DNA from: Mesotaenium endlicherianum
Taxonomy: Eukaryota > Streptophyta > Zygnematophyceae > Zygnematales > Mesotaeniaceae
Length of the DNA stretch: 64,000 nt
Assembly (NCBI GenBank): GCA_009602735.1
Contig: WELA01010568.1
Location: forward strand, 23,657-87,656
Direction: 5' to 3'
Shown here: in pieces, positions 38,350-50,388 of the stretch
How positions within the stretch are numbered: the stretch's first letter is position 1
Layout: each line of letters begins with the position of its first letter
The notes under the pieces: model-generated
What the model was told of the DNA's origin: nothing
Seen by the model: the letters and a program-made list of their open reading frames with translations, nothing else
Databases searched by the model: none
Translations under genes and position numbers: made by a program

Positions 38350-39036
38350 TTCTTATTGCTGATGTGCCGTCCTGATAGCCCTTTGATCAGATGTTGGCAC
38401 CACATGGACCCCAATTGTCACTGCCCTTGGCCTCGGCATAGGCTTGTCAGTGAAGGTCAATTGTTGCCACGTCATGATTGTTTCCACCAACCAAGTCATA
38501 GAGTGCTGCCCAATCATGTTGCCGAAAATCTTTGCAGCTTCATCTGACCCTACAACACCGGCTATATGCCGAGCTATGGTGTCGGGTATTCCAAGGCATT
38601 TGCCCTTCTCCACCGCAGTAGGCTCTCTCCAAACGGCGTCTCTTTCATGCATGTCTTTGACCATTCCTGGTCCACCTTCTATAAAGGCTCGAGATCTTGG
38701 ATATGCTGTGAAGGTTGACAGTACCACCCTTGGCTGACCTGGTTTGTTGATGACACACTGTGGATAGGAATCCCTCCTGGCCACTGGTCTGGTATGCATC
38801 GCCAGCGCCTCTTCCACTGTCAATGCCGTTGGTGATCGCCGTGTAATGTCCTCCATCTCTCTCAGGACCTCAATAGACATGCCGTTGGTCCAAAATATTC
38901 TGGCCCTATGGGTTAATCCTCCGTGCTTGGCGTCGTTGATTAGCACATGATGGCCCAAAGTGGAGTCAAAAATCAGCCTTGGTTCTCCCGGCTTCATCTG
39001 CTTGTAATCCATTCCTGGATGCACATTCTCAATCAC
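38350..39036 (-). other. Methyltransferase part of element C, distal side of insertion D
   Basis: Motifs seen: IENVHPGM (motif VI), GLTHRARIFWTN (motif VIII), REPTAVEKGKCLGIP (motif IX) and AAKIFGNMIGQHSMTWLV (motif X). The remaining motifs lie on the other side of element D. Confidence 0.8.
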
Positions 39037-39040
39037 AAAC

Positions 39041-39543
39041 TATAGTGATTTGAGTTATGATATATTAGTTTGCATATATTTGAATGTTTTCAAATATATT
39101 GGGAGTAGTATTGTGTGGATTCAAGTGTGAATAGGTACTCTAGTGACTTGGTTCATGTCCTTTGAACCTTCTAAGGCATTTTCGAAGTTAGAAGAAGGAC
39201 CTAGAAGAACTCCATGTGGCAAAAGTCAAATGTGCCATTTTTAGGTCAAAAGGACATGTGTACATTATTCTAGAAAGAGGTGGCAAGTTTTGGGATGTGT
39301 TGGGTGCCAACACATCAACATGCACCTTCCTAGAAATTACTTATGTAGCAAGAATACAAACAAGAGCTAGAACATAGAAAGGCATTCGAGAATCACTCTT
39401 GTACTTGCCAAATTCCAGAAATATATTAACTTTCAAGAAACTATCTCTCTTTCAAGAAGCTACCACTTGTGTTCAAAGATCCTTGTCTTGAATGAATAAA
39501 GTATTCTATTTTACTAGGTACTTTATCTATCTGTTTCACTACA
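39041..39543 (+). repeat. 5' LTR of element D
   Basis: 503 bases, closely matching the LTRs at 44508, 48568 and 54760. It ends in TTTCACTACA directly before the primer site. Confidence 0.95.
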
Positions 39544-39544
39544 G

Positions 39545-39556
39545 TGGTATCGGAGC
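39545..39556 (+). promoter_or_regulatory. Primer binding site of element D (tRNA-Met type)
   Basis: TGGTATCGGAGC differs at one base from the usual initiator tRNA-Met primer site TGGTATCAGAGC and lies one base after the LTR. Confidence 0.85.
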
Positions 39557-42500
39557 AAGGCACTTTGGTAGCACAAGAAGATGGTCGATCCTCAAGATCA
39601 ACAGCAAGCTTTCGAAGAAAGCACTTCATCTCCAAGAGACCCTCCTCCAGCGCCGATGGGAGAGCCTACTCAAGGAAATTTGCAACAACAAGAAGCACCA
39701 CAAGGAGGAGCACCGTCAAATCCCGTGGCAGCCGCTATAGCAAAGTTGACCCCACCACAAGGAGTTCCCGCAAATGAGTGGGCAGCCTTCCTAATGACCG
39801 TCCACAACCAAGTGGGCTTAGCCACCTATGAAGCAACCGTGCAAGCGTCAAGAGAAGCTATGGCTGCCATGGTTGCCCCTATTAAAAGCAATTCTCAAAA
39901 TCCAGCCCCGGCTCAAGCGCCTCCACAAGAGCTAACGAGAGCAAGGAAACTCGTCAAGCCCGGCAAACCCGACACTTTCAACCTCGGGAAAAGTGCCAAC
40001 CTGAATTTATGGCTCTACCAAGTGGAGACGTACCTCGCCTTGAAGTACCCGAGGAGGACTACGTTCCCTTTGCCGTTACCTTACTTAGAGGAGCAGCAAC
40101 ATCATGGTGGCGTAACTATCAAGCGGCTATATATCAAGCTATGGTGCACCCCATTCTCGGCCAAGAGCCCCCACCATCATATGCAAGATGGGCAGATTTT
40201 CGTGAGGCCCTCAAGAAGCAATTCATGCCCATCAATGCGGAGAAGATTGCCCGAGGAAAGCTCCACCATCTCAAGCAAACGACGTCCGTTCAAGAGTATA
40301 CATCCAGATTTCACGCCCTCACTCTTGAGATCCCCAACATGTCTCTCGAGGAGAAGATTGACCGCTACATCTTTGGCCTCAAGCCCAAGGTGGCAAAGGA
40401 AGTGGAATTACGCGACTTGACGGACTTCTCAAAGATCATTGAAGTGGCCCAAAAGGTGGATACCTTGGATTTCAAGCACTCCGTGCCTTCATCTTCACGG
40501 GTACCGGCGACGCGGGTGTACGCAGCCCCTTCCACATCCAAATCTGGACCCACACCCATGGAAATCGGAGTTAAAAAAAGGGACCCCGCGGCTGCCCGGA
40601 AGAGTGGAAGACCCTCCAATGACACTTATGATGCAAGAAACTAGCAAGGAATGAAAGCAAGACTCTCCCCGGCTAAAAAAGAAGCTCTCATGACGGCTGG
40701 ACTATGCTTTTATTGCAAGGAAAAGGGCCATCGTGCACTTTCATGCCCCAAACTGTTGTCAAAAAACGGACAGCGCCGGTAGGCCAGGAGCCTACCACCC
40801 CAAGACCCACTTCACGAGAAGGCAACAAGCCAAGTGAGNTGAGGTGGAGACCCCGGTTGAAGATGACGTTCCAGCCCCAATGAGTTTGAGAGGTTACCTT
40901 GGAGGAGAGAAGGTCCACATCTTGGTGGATAGCGGAGCTCAAGGCAACTTCATTGCTGCAGATTTTGCCACCAAGCACGGTATTACTATGCGAACTCTTG
41001 ACCACGACGAGGAGATTATGATGCCCGATGGATTCTCCTATACTACCCCTTCCAAGAAGACGTACCCCTTGGCACTCTCTATCAAGTCCTTCAAGGATAG
41101 AGTAGTGTTCTCCCCCATGCAATTGGGCAAGTACGACGTCATCCTAGGGACGCCTTGGTTGACCAAGCACAATCCCCAAGTTGATTGGAGAGATGGTACT
41201 ATCAAGATCAAGAATGACATCACTTCAAGAATCTGTATTTTGCGCGCAATCCAGAATATCCAGACCCAAGACATCAAGAAGTCGGCACACGAGATACTAT
41301 TGTCCGCCCTCCAACTCAAAAGACTTGTGAGGAAGGGACACGAGCTTCTTTTGGCCTTGATCACGCCAAAAGACATCAAGAAAGACATCGAGAGTCAAGA
41401 AGGCAGCCCCGTTCCCAAGGAGATACAAGAAGTCTTAGAGGATTACAAAGAAGTATTCTCCCCCGAATTGCCCAAGGGCCTACCCTTCAAGAGATTCGTA
41501 GACCACAAGATAGAGTTGGAGCCCGGAAGCAAGCCCATCTCTCGGCCTACGTTCAAGATGTCATACACGGAGCTAGACGAAGTGAAGAAGCAAATCAAGG
41601 AGCTACTGGAGCATGGCTTCATTCGACCTAGCAAGTCGCCATTTGGAGCCCCGGTGCTATTTGTCAAGAAGAAAGATGGTACCTTGAGGATGTGTGTGGA
41701 CTATCGCGCCCTCAACAAGATCACCATCAAGAATCGATACCCGCTGCCGCGCATGGATGAGCTCATGGACCGGTTGGTTGGAGCCAAGTACTTCACGAAG
41801 ATGGACTTGAGAAGCGGCTACCACCAGATTCGCATCGCTGAACCTGACATAGAGAAAACGGCGTTCAAGACAAGATATGGACATTTTGAGTTCATGGTCC
41901 TGCCATTTGGACTCACCAACGCGCCAGCAACTTTCATGACTATGATGAACACCATATTTCAGCCCATGTTGGACAGATTTGTGGTGGTATTCATCGATGA
42001 CATCCTTATCTACAGCAAGACCCTTGAAGAGCATGCGAGACACTTGAAAGAAGTTCTTGAAGTATTGAAGCAAAACAAGCTATTTGCAAAGGAGTCAAAG
42101 TGCGAGTTTGCCAAACAAAAAGTGGAGTTCCTAGGTCTCCACGTGACTGCTGATGGCATCAAGATGGACCCAAAGAAGACCACGGTGGTGGAGGAATGGC
42201 CAACCCCCACGACCAAGAAAGAACTCCAATCATTCTTGGGATTTGCCAATTGGTACAAGAGATTCATCTAGAGCTTCTCGCACACAGCAGCCCCTCTCAC
42301 GGATCTACTGAAGAAAGACAAGCCATATGTTTGGACCGAGAAAGAGGAGGAAGCATTCCAACAACTGAAACAAAGATTGACGACATCCCCAGTGCTCATA
42401 CTCCCAAGTCCAAACCCAGATTGGCCCTTCCACGTCATCACCGATGCATCTTCCATGCAATAGGAACACTCCTGCTTCAAGACTAAGGCAAGGGACTGCA

Positions 42501-44363
42501 GCCCATTGCCTACGAGTCAAGGAAGCTAAATCCGGCCGAGCATAATTATACAACCACGGAGCGAGAGGCATTGGCCATTGTACATGCCTTGAAGGTTTGG
42601 CGCTGCTACGTTGAAGGACGCAAGGTGCTGGTCACTACGGACCACGAAGCGTTGAAGCACCTCCAGACGCAGCCGTATCTCTCAAGGAGACAAGCAAGAA
42701 GGGGCGGATACTTGCAACAATTCAACATCACGATTCAGTACCAGCCCGGCGAGACAAACCCGGCGAACCCCCTCTCAAGACTGCAATTAAACGCAGTGAT
42801 GACATCCCTGAAGACAAATCTGGAAGCTTGATTTTGAGCCGCCTATGAAAGAGACCCTTACTACAAGAACGGAGAAGCAGCCTTGGACCCATGCAAGAAG
42901 CAAGAAGGCAATTATTGGGTGAGGCAAGACACGGGCCAGAGATGTGTTCCTAATGACTTAGACCTCCGGCTTTTGCTTCTACGAGAAGCACACGACAACC
43001 CACCACGCCGCTGAGCTTCACGGCTGGCCATGATGAAGTACCTGCAACAACAGATTTTATGGAGACATTAGAAGCGGCCCTTACAGCAGCGAAGAAAGCT
43101 CTACAACAGGCGCAAGATGCTCAAGCAAGAGTCGCGAACAGGTCCAGAAGAGAAATTACGTACAGAGTGGGTGACAACGTGTTACTATCATCCAAAAATA
43201 TTTCTCTAAGCAATAGGCCTGCTTGCAACAAGTTCTCTCCCAAGTATTTGGGACCCTTCAAGATTATCCAGCAAGTCAACCCCGTTGCATTTAAGCTAGA
43301 ACTTCCCCAGACTATGCACATCGACCCCGTATTCCACGCTTCCCTCTTCAAGCCATATGTGCAACCCGACAACAAGTTTCCAGGACGTGTGACAACCCCA
43401 CCAGCCCCAACAATATTGGATGATCATTTGGAGTACGAAGTGGAAGACATAGTGGCTATGAGAAATTTCAGGAGACAGCAGCAATACTTGATCAAGTGGA
43501 AAGGATATCCAGATTCGGAGAATAGTTGGGTGACGGCGCACTACCTTGACAAAGTTCAGAGAAAGTTGAAGCGCTTCCATGTCGCCAACCCCCATCTTGG
43601 ACCAGCCCCAAGTCTCTCTACTAGAAGCCCAATAACTTCGGGGAGGCAGCCTGCCACCATCAAGAAGCAGCAAAAGACCCCTTGGAGGCAGCCTGCAAGA
43701 ACAAGGAAGAGGAAAAATTGACATTAGACACTCTTCTCTTCTCGCAGTTTCTAGATAGAAAACTAAAACTGCTACTGGTGATAGGTCTCGGCATAATAAA
43801 TTCTGGAATTTCACCTGGTTGTAGACCATGAGTAGCCAGTCATTTAGAGTCCAAGTTTGCTCAATTTCGAGCACTGGTGAGAGAGATATGATGCTCTAAG
43901 TAGAAGGGGGTCAGGCTGCTGGCATTGTTAGGGCAGAATACGCCTTCNCGCCTTCTAACGTTGTGCCCTCCCCTGAACTTGAAATGCTCTGAAACTCAAG
44001 ACTCTGGTGGAACATCTTACAGCGCCCAGTTTGAGACTTAGTTTGCAGAATTTGGAGAAGCATAGAAGGACTTATGATTTTCAGAAGTTTCTGCACAGAT
44101 TTGGAGGAGTGCCTACTCTCTCAGCTCTCAACGACACTCCAGAAATGAGAATGCTCTCAAATTTGGTGACCCGGTAGAGTTCTTTGACGCGGTCCGTTTG
44201 GCACTAGAATTTTCAGATTTGGAGCAGTTTTGTGGACGCTATTTTTGAATTCGTGGCAGATTCTGGGCCAACTTGTACAATTTTCTTCATCATCAAGGAG
44301 TAGGCTAGCCAATAAGGTCACGCCACCNGGTCACGCCACCCACGACATTGCCTAGTCTACCTT

Positions 44364-44480
44364 ACATGTGTAGCACCTGACTTGGCGCCTTGGACTAATC
44401 CTCTTCACATGTATGGCATCTGACTTGAAGCTGTTGACTAGTCTGCTCCACATGTGTAAGACCTGACTTGACGCGCCGAG
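44364..44480 (+). repeat. Three-unit 43-bp tandem repeat in element D
   Basis: Units start at 44364, 44407 and 44450 with ACATGTGTAGCACCTGACTT-like sequence, exactly 43 bases apart. The same array is in element F just before its purine tract. Confidence 0.85.
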
Positions 44481-44507
44481 ACGTCGCTTTTTCTGTCGGG
44501 GGGGTGA

Positions 44508-45011
44508 TGTAGTGATTTGAATTATAATATATTAGTTTGCATATATTTTAATGTTTTTCAAATATATTTGGAGTAGTATTGTGTGGATTCAAGTGTGAAT
44601 AGGTACTCTAGTGACTTGGTTCATGTTCTTTGAACCTTCTAAGGCATTTTCGAAGTTAGAGGAAGGACCTAGAAGAACTCCATGTGGCAAAAGTCAAATG
44701 TGCCATTTTTAGGTCAAAAGGACATGTGTATATTATTCTAGAAAGAGGTGGCAAGTTTTGGGATGTGTTGGGTGCCAACACATCAACATACACCTTATTA
44801 AAAATTACTTATGTAGCAAGTATATAAACAAGAGCTAGAACATAGAAAGACATTCCAGAATCACTCTTGTACGTGCCAAATTCCAGAAATACATTAATTT
44901 TCAAGAAGTCATCTCTCTTTCAAGAAGCTACCACTTGTGTTCAATGATCCTTGTCTTGAATAGGTAAAGTATTCTATTTTACTAAGTACTTTATCTATCT
45001 GTTCCACTACA
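44508..45011 (+). repeat. 3' LTR of element D
   Basis: 504 bases, TGTAGTG...CACTACA, preceded by a G-run purine tract at 44498-44507. Confidence 0.95.
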
Positions 45012-45189
45012 CAAACATCGGTGGGTAGTAGTGCTGTTGTTCCTGCAGCATGCTGATGATTTTCACCATCTATCCCCAGTGTTGTGCTTGTGCATCGCTG
45101 AATCCCCTCCTGTTTCCAGCTTGACAAAACGGTTAACAAGGGAATCCAGCGAAGATCCAGTCAATCATGTAGCCATACAGGTCTTCAGG

Positions 45190-45470
45190 CTTCACATCAA
45201 TAATATTGCCTCCGGCGATGCGCTCGACATTGCTATATGCGGGCACCAACCTTCAAAACGATGCATTTGCCGTATCTGACTCATGACTTTTCTGAATGCT
45301 AGAAAAGCGTGGTCGTCATTGTCCACATACAGAATTTTGGCCACCTGTATTCCTCGCTGAATCAATGCCATGGTCCCAGACCCAAGTCCGGCAATTAATT
45401 CCAACACCACTACTCCCCTTTTTGTGAAAAGGATCTTCCATCCTGACAATGCCTTGCGGCAGCGGCTCAA
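45190..45470 (-). other. Methyltransferase part of element C, proximal side of insertion D
   Basis: Motif I VVVLELIAGLGSGT, then GIQVAKILYVDNDDHA, which aligns with the S-adenosylmethionine-binding start of the methyltransferase of element B (VLVELFAGIATGL; YVDPDGEA). Confidence 0.8.
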
Positions 45471-46599
45471 CTCCAGGCATCAGATTTGGAGTGGAGGTAA
45501 CTGGGTAGGGTACTGGTAGCAACTCTTGCGAGCCGCGGTCCCTATTACTCACAGTTTCCAACTGCTTCATGATCCGTGGTTGCCATACCAAGGGTGTTGA
45601 CATGTTGAGGCTCGTATAGCCTTCTTCTTCTTGCTTCATGATGTTGTCGCAGGCTTCTGGGTACCTGTCGTTAACGCAGCAGTCTAGCAGTCTGTTGTTT
45701 GCTTCTCCTGTGCAAATCATCTTCACAGGAGTTTCTCCTGCCGGCTGCCGATCTGTTGACTGGTAAGTCACATTCTGCTTTCGCAGATCAATGACCATAT
45801 CCAAGGAAATCAGTGCTTCTGTTCCCAAGAGAACATCATAGTTCTCTGCCTCCGTCACTGTGCACTCCATGAGTAGTGACGCCTCTTCAGGTTTCCCTGG
45901 ATTTACTGTGATTTTCACAGGCTTGCGGGTAATCCCGCAAGACTTTGAGACTTGTCCTGAGGCAGTTCTCAACTGGAAAGGACTTTCTTTCAGGTCTCTT
46001 GCCGTCAATTCTAGAGCTTTCACAGCTCGCTTTCCCAAGATGACTGGCTGTGCGCCTGTATCCAACAGAATGTTGGGAGCTGCCCAGTCGTTGAAGATTT
46101 AAGCACCATCCCCATTTTACACTCACGGTGTTGAAATTAATGGGCAATGAGGCGATATTCGCACCTTCCTCAGCTATATCCAGCTCATGTCCGGCTTCTT
46201 CAACCGCGAATGGGTAAGTGATATGCAAATCAGCGAGAGAAAGCAAAGGAGCATGCTGGATCCGGTGTTCCACCAGGACCTTCAGCTTCTCTAGCGAAAA
46301 ACTAAATGTCTTACGCGCCCCGGGCCTGGCTTGTCGTAGCTGCGAGATCTAATTTTCATCCAAAGTGATCCGGAAAGTCTGAGGAAGCTTCTCAGTATTC
46401 CTTGGCACCAGACGGTTGTGATCTTCTTGGTCGGCAGCCGTTGCGTCCACAGCCTTTTCAGGCATTAATTTCTCGCCTTTGCAGACGATCTTTTCTGCAA
46501 TATCTGCATCATAGTAGACATTGGGCGCGTTTAGTTTCGCAAACTGAGCTTTCAACTCAACGATTTCTGCACTCATAGCTTCATACTTCTGGTTACCCT

Positions 46600-48298
46600 C
46601 GCAGTTACCAGAGCCACCCTTTCCTTTCTTTTTTTCCTTGTCTGCCTCTTTCATGGCAACATTTGCCCATGGCGGTTTTAAATTTGGGTTCTTAGACCAG
46701 CACTCATCTTCTGAATGTGCCTTCTTGCTGCAATGTGCACATATCTGCGCCTTGCTAGCAGATTGTTGCTTAGCATCTGGGTATCGACGATCCCTTTTTT
46801 GATGTCCTGATTTCCCGCAATTTCAACAGCTCTCTGCTGTTTCAACAGTGTTGGCATGCTTAGCAAACTCATTGAAAGACCCGCTCTTTTTCTTAAACTG
46901 AAAACTAGAGCTGTTGACCTTAGGCGGAGAGGATTCCTCCCTCCTCTCAGGAGCCATAAGCGTCCTGGAAGCCTCTTTGTACCACACTTTACCTTCTTTG
47001 ACATTGCGTGCTATTTCAGCCGCCTCGTCGATGTCCCAGTCAATGCCGTGCTTTGCGGACAGATGTGGCCTGACTTTACGATCTGTTTCCTTGCCCAAGC
47101 ACAACAAAAACTTGTCAGCCACTATTTTGGGCTCGTATATTTTTGCCTTTTTGGCGAGGTCTATCAATCTAGATTTAACCTCCATGACTGTCTTGTTCTT
47201 CTGACAGACAAAATGCACAAAACGGTGCATCTTAAGACTGCGATCCTCTGGGAATTGTGCTTCAAGCAACTTAAAGAAACGGCGCAGACAATGCTCGGGG
47301 TCTAGCTAGTCATCCCCAGCCTCCATATCCTTACGACAGCTAGCCAAGGCTTGCGCATGGCTTGTCTCTGTCGTGGCGCTATTGCCTTGCTGACCCTGAA
47401 GAGGTGCAGCTCTGCGTGTTACTCGTTTCTGAGCATTAGCAATCTTTTCGAACTGTTCTGCACACACCTTTCGCAATTCTGCGACAGAGCCGGCATCATC
47501 GTTCTGAGGAGCAGCCCTTTGCTGACCCTCAGTGAGTTGCCTCATGGCCTCTGTTGATTCTTGTGTTAGTGCAGCTAAGTCTATGCTCTCAACAGGTGCA
47601 GTTGTCACTGTTCTTCTTGAAGATAAAGCAGACATTCGGGCTTTCGCAGCCTCATTTTGGATTTTCGAATCCCTTGCCCTTTTCTGTTCTCCAAATGCCC
47701 ATTCCTGGGTGAGATCCTCATCCTTCCGGAATTGGCGATATAGCAACAGGGCATCCTTGTCCAAGTACTGAACCAAGCCTATAAATGCAACAGATTGCGT
47801 ATAAGAAGAATCCTTCCAAATCTTCTCAAAGAATTCTGCCCCATAGTTCTCATCAAACTCTTCGAAAGTGAGACCGTTTTTGCTGGTTCGTCCGCTAGAA
47901 CACTTTGCAGACAGCTTGAACTTAGGATTTTCATCCCGATCATCACCGGCCATTTCAAACGGTGACCAGGACTCACTGGCTCTTCCCCACACGTCTTGCT
48001 CTCTGCCCAAATCAAGTGCAAAGGCTCGTGTGTTATCTGGGTTCTCACCGCTTGCGGAGAGATGACGAGACTCGTCTCTCGACGGTTGCTCACTCCACCG
48101 GTTGTCAGTATGCTCGAACGTCTCACTTCCTCGTGGACTCTGGCTAGAATCAGAACCTTCTGCAGGCTCCACAGAGTGGTAGAGTCTTCCACTCCTCAAC
48201 CGCGTATACAATTGAATTTCTCCAAGTCCCCTTCCAGGTTGGACACCGGCAGCCTTCACAGGCCTCAATCCCCAACTGACTTGGGAATTCTTGTTCAC
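46600..48298 (-). other. Gag-like region of element C
   Basis: The N-terminal part is charged (Asp/Glu/Ser-rich) and is followed by capsid-like sequence (FEEFDENYGAEFFEKIW; VADKFLLCLG) and then a Cys/His cluster before the protease. Assignment rests on position before the protease and on general gag-like character. Confidence 0.6.
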
Positions 48299-48567
48299 CT
48301 GAACTAATCAACTAGTTCTCAGAAGTAGGAAAAAAGCGTTGTACTTCCACATAGGCTTTCACCCAAGTTGAGGGTTTACAAAATGAACAAGTTTTATGGT
48401 TTGCAGAAATCACGTCTAAGCAGCTCAACGGGCAATGCCAGATTCAGAGAAAATCGCCCTTCAAGGCTTTTGTTTAACTTTCACAAGTCACAGCTTACAA
48501 AACTCTGAAACTGCGCATATATGCTGGCCTGGTCTGAGTTTTTCACTCAACACCACGCCTTAAGAGC

Positions 48568-49070
48568 TGTAGTGATTTGAGTTATTATACATTAGTTTGC
48601 ATATATTTTAATGTTTTCAAATATATTTGAAGTAGTATGGTGTGGAGTCAAGTGTGAATAGGTACTCTAGTAACTTGGTTCATGTCCTTTGAACTTTCCA
48701 AGGCATTTTCGAAGTTAGAGGAAAGACCTAGAAGAACTCCATGTGGCAAAAGTCAGATGTGCCATTTTTAGGTCAAAAGGACATGTGTACATTATTCTAG
48801 AAAGAGGTGGCAAGTTTTGGGATGTGTTGGGTGCCAACACATCAACATACACCTTCCTAGAAATTACTTATGTAGCAAGTATATAAACAAGAGCTAGAAC
48901 ATAGAAAGACATTCCAGAATCACTCTTGTACTTGCCAAAATCCAGAAATATATTAACTTTCAAGAAGCCATCTCTCTTTCAAGAAGCTACCACTTGTGTT
49001 CAAAGATCCTTGTCTTGAATAGATAAAGTATTCTGTTTTACTAAGTACTTTATCTATCTGTTTCACTACA
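48568..49070 (+). repeat. 5' LTR of element F
   Basis: 503 bases with perfect TGTAGTG/CACTACA inverted ends. It contains a TATA-like box (TATATAAAC) at about 48880, consistent with an LTR promoter. Confidence 0.96.
48880..48888 (+). promoter_or_regulatory. TATA-like box in the LTR of element F
   Basis: TATATAAAC lies about 190 bases before the LTR end. It is conserved in three of the four LTR copies in the window; the 5' LTR of D differs there. Promoter function is inferred from position. Confidence 0.5.
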
Positions 49071-49071
49071 G

Positions 49072-49083
49072 TGGTATCGGAGC
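49072..49083 (+). promoter_or_regulatory. Primer binding site of element F (tRNA-Met type)
   Basis: TGGTATCGGAGC one base after the LTR; one mismatch to the common initiator tRNA-Met site. It is identical to the site in element D. Confidence 0.87.
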
Positions 49084-49107
49084 TAGGCACTTTGGTAGCA
49101 CAAGAAG

Positions 49108-50388
49108 ATGGCCGATCCTCAAGACCAACAGCAAGCTTTCGAAGGAAGCCCTTCCTCTCCAAGACACCCTCCTCCAGCGCCGATGGGAGAGCCCACTCAA
49201 GAAAATCTGCAACAACAAGAAGCACCACAAGGAGGAGCACACCCTCCTCCAGCGTCGATGGGAGAGCCTACTCAAGGAAATCTCCAACAACAAGAAGCAC
49301 CACAAGGAGGAGCACCGTCAAATCCCGTGGCAGCCGCTATAGCAAAGTTGACCCCACCACAAGGAGTTCCCGCAAATGAGTGGGCAGCCTTCCTAATGAC
49401 CGTCCACAACCAAGTGGGCTTGGCCACCTATGAAGCAACCGTGCAAGCGTCAAGAGAAGCTATGGCTGCCATGGTTGCCCCTATTGCGAGCAATGCTCAA
49501 AATCCAGCCCCGGCTCAAGCGCCTCCACAAGAGCCAACGAGAGCAAGGAAACTCATCAAGCCCGGCAAACCCGACACTTTCAACCCCGGGAAAGGTGCCA
49601 ACCTGAATTTATGGCTCTACCAAGTGGAGACGTACCTCGCATTCCTTGAAGTACCCGAGGAGGACTACGTTCCCTTTGCCGTTACCTTACTTAGAGGAGC
49701 AGCAACATCATGGTGGCGTAACTATCAAGCGGCTATATATCAAGCTATGGCGCACCCCATGCTCGGCCAAGAGCCCCCACCATCATATGCAAGATGGGCA
49801 GATTTTCGTGAGGCCCTCAAGAAGCAATTCATGCCCATCAATGCGGAGAAGATTGCCCGAGGAAAGCTCCACCATCTCAAGCAAACGACGTCCGTTCAAG
49901 AGTATACATCCAGATTTCACGCCCTCACTCTTGAGATCCCCAACATGTCTCTCGAGGAGAAGATTGACCGCTACATCTTTGGCCTCAAACCCAAGGTGGC
50001 AAAGGAAGTGGAGTTACGCGACTTGACGGACTTCTCAAAGATCATTGAAGTGGCCCAAAAGGTGGATACCTTGGATTTCAAGCACTCCGTGCCTTCATCT
50101 TCACGGGTACCGACGACGCGGGTGTACGCAGCCCCTTCCACATCCGAATCTGGACCCACACCCATGGAAATCGGAGTTATTAAAAGGGACCCCGCGGCTG
50201 CCCGGAAGAGTGGAAGACCCTCCAATGACACTTATGATGCAAGAAACCAGCAAGGAGTGAAAGCAAGACTCTCCCCGGCTGAAAAAGAAGCTCTCATGAC
50301 GGCTGGACTATGCTTTTATTGCAAGGAAAAGGGCCATCGTGCACTTTCATGCCCCAAAAAGTTGTCAAAAAACGGACAGCGCCGGTAG
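49108..50388 (+). CDS. Gag of element F
   Basis: 426 residues. The N-terminal part is Gln/Pro-rich and carries a tandem duplication of 25 residues (49165-49314) that element D does not show. A capsid-like region follows ([35 protein letters not shown]), and the protein ends with the CCHC knuckle [14 protein letters not shown]. Its end overlaps the start of pol in another frame; gag-pol elements of this group are known to use programmed frameshifting at such overlaps. Confidence 0.92.
   Translation: MADPQDQQQAFEGSPSSPRHPPPAPMGEPTQENLQQQEAPQGGAHPPPASMGEPTQGNLQQQEAPQGGAPSNPVAAAIAKLTPPQGVPANEWAAFLMTVHNQVGLATYEATVQASREAMAAMVAPIASNAQNPAPAQAPPQEPTRARKLIKPGKPDTFNPGKGANLNLWLYQVETYLAFLEVPEEDYVPFAVTLLRGAATSWWRNYQAAIYQAMAHPMLGQEPPPSYARWADFREALKKQFMPINAEKIARGKLHHLKQTTSVQEYTSRFHALTLEIPNMSLEEKIDRYIFGLKPKVAKEVELRDLTDFSKIIEVAQKVDTLDFKHSVPSSSRVPTTRVYAAPSTSESGPTPMEIGVIKRDPAAARKSGRPSNDTYDARNQQGVKARLSPAEKEALMTAGLCFYCKEKGHRALSCPKKLSKNGQRR

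Larger units (their letters stand above)
39041..45011 (+). mobile_element. Element D: chromodomain Ty3/gypsy element, old copy, inserted in element C
   Basis: LTRs are 39041-39543 and 44508-45011, bounded by TGTAGTG/CACTACA-type ends (first LTR begins TATAGTG). A 5-bp target duplication, CAAAC, lies at 39036-39040 and 45012-45016. A primer site follows the first LTR and a G-rich purine tract precedes the second. Inside are gag, protease ([11 protein letters not shown]), reverse transcriptase ([13 protein letters not shown]), RNase H and chromodomain parts of the same family as element F. The two LTRs differ at about 29 of 503 positions by eye (about 6%), so this copy is much older than F. It is broken in several places and shorter than F. 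Confidence 0.93.
37123..48567 (-). mobile_element. Element C: second methyltransferase-bearing retroelement, broken, split by elements D and F
   Basis: Minus-strand parts: gag (about 48.3-46.6 kb), protease (about 46.1-45.7 kb; MDTGAQPVILG), cytosine-5 methyltransferase parts on both sides of inserted element D (motif I VVVLELIAGLGSGT at about 45.4 kb; IENVHPGM, HRARIFWTN and later motifs at about 39.0-38.4 kb), then a charged, partly coiled-coil region (about 38.3-37.1 kb). I recognise no reverse transcriptase or integrase in what remains, so C could be non-autonomous or incomplete. Element F sits in its leader, and C probably resumes at 55263. It is old, with several breaks. Outer ends are not resolved. 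Confidence 0.75.
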
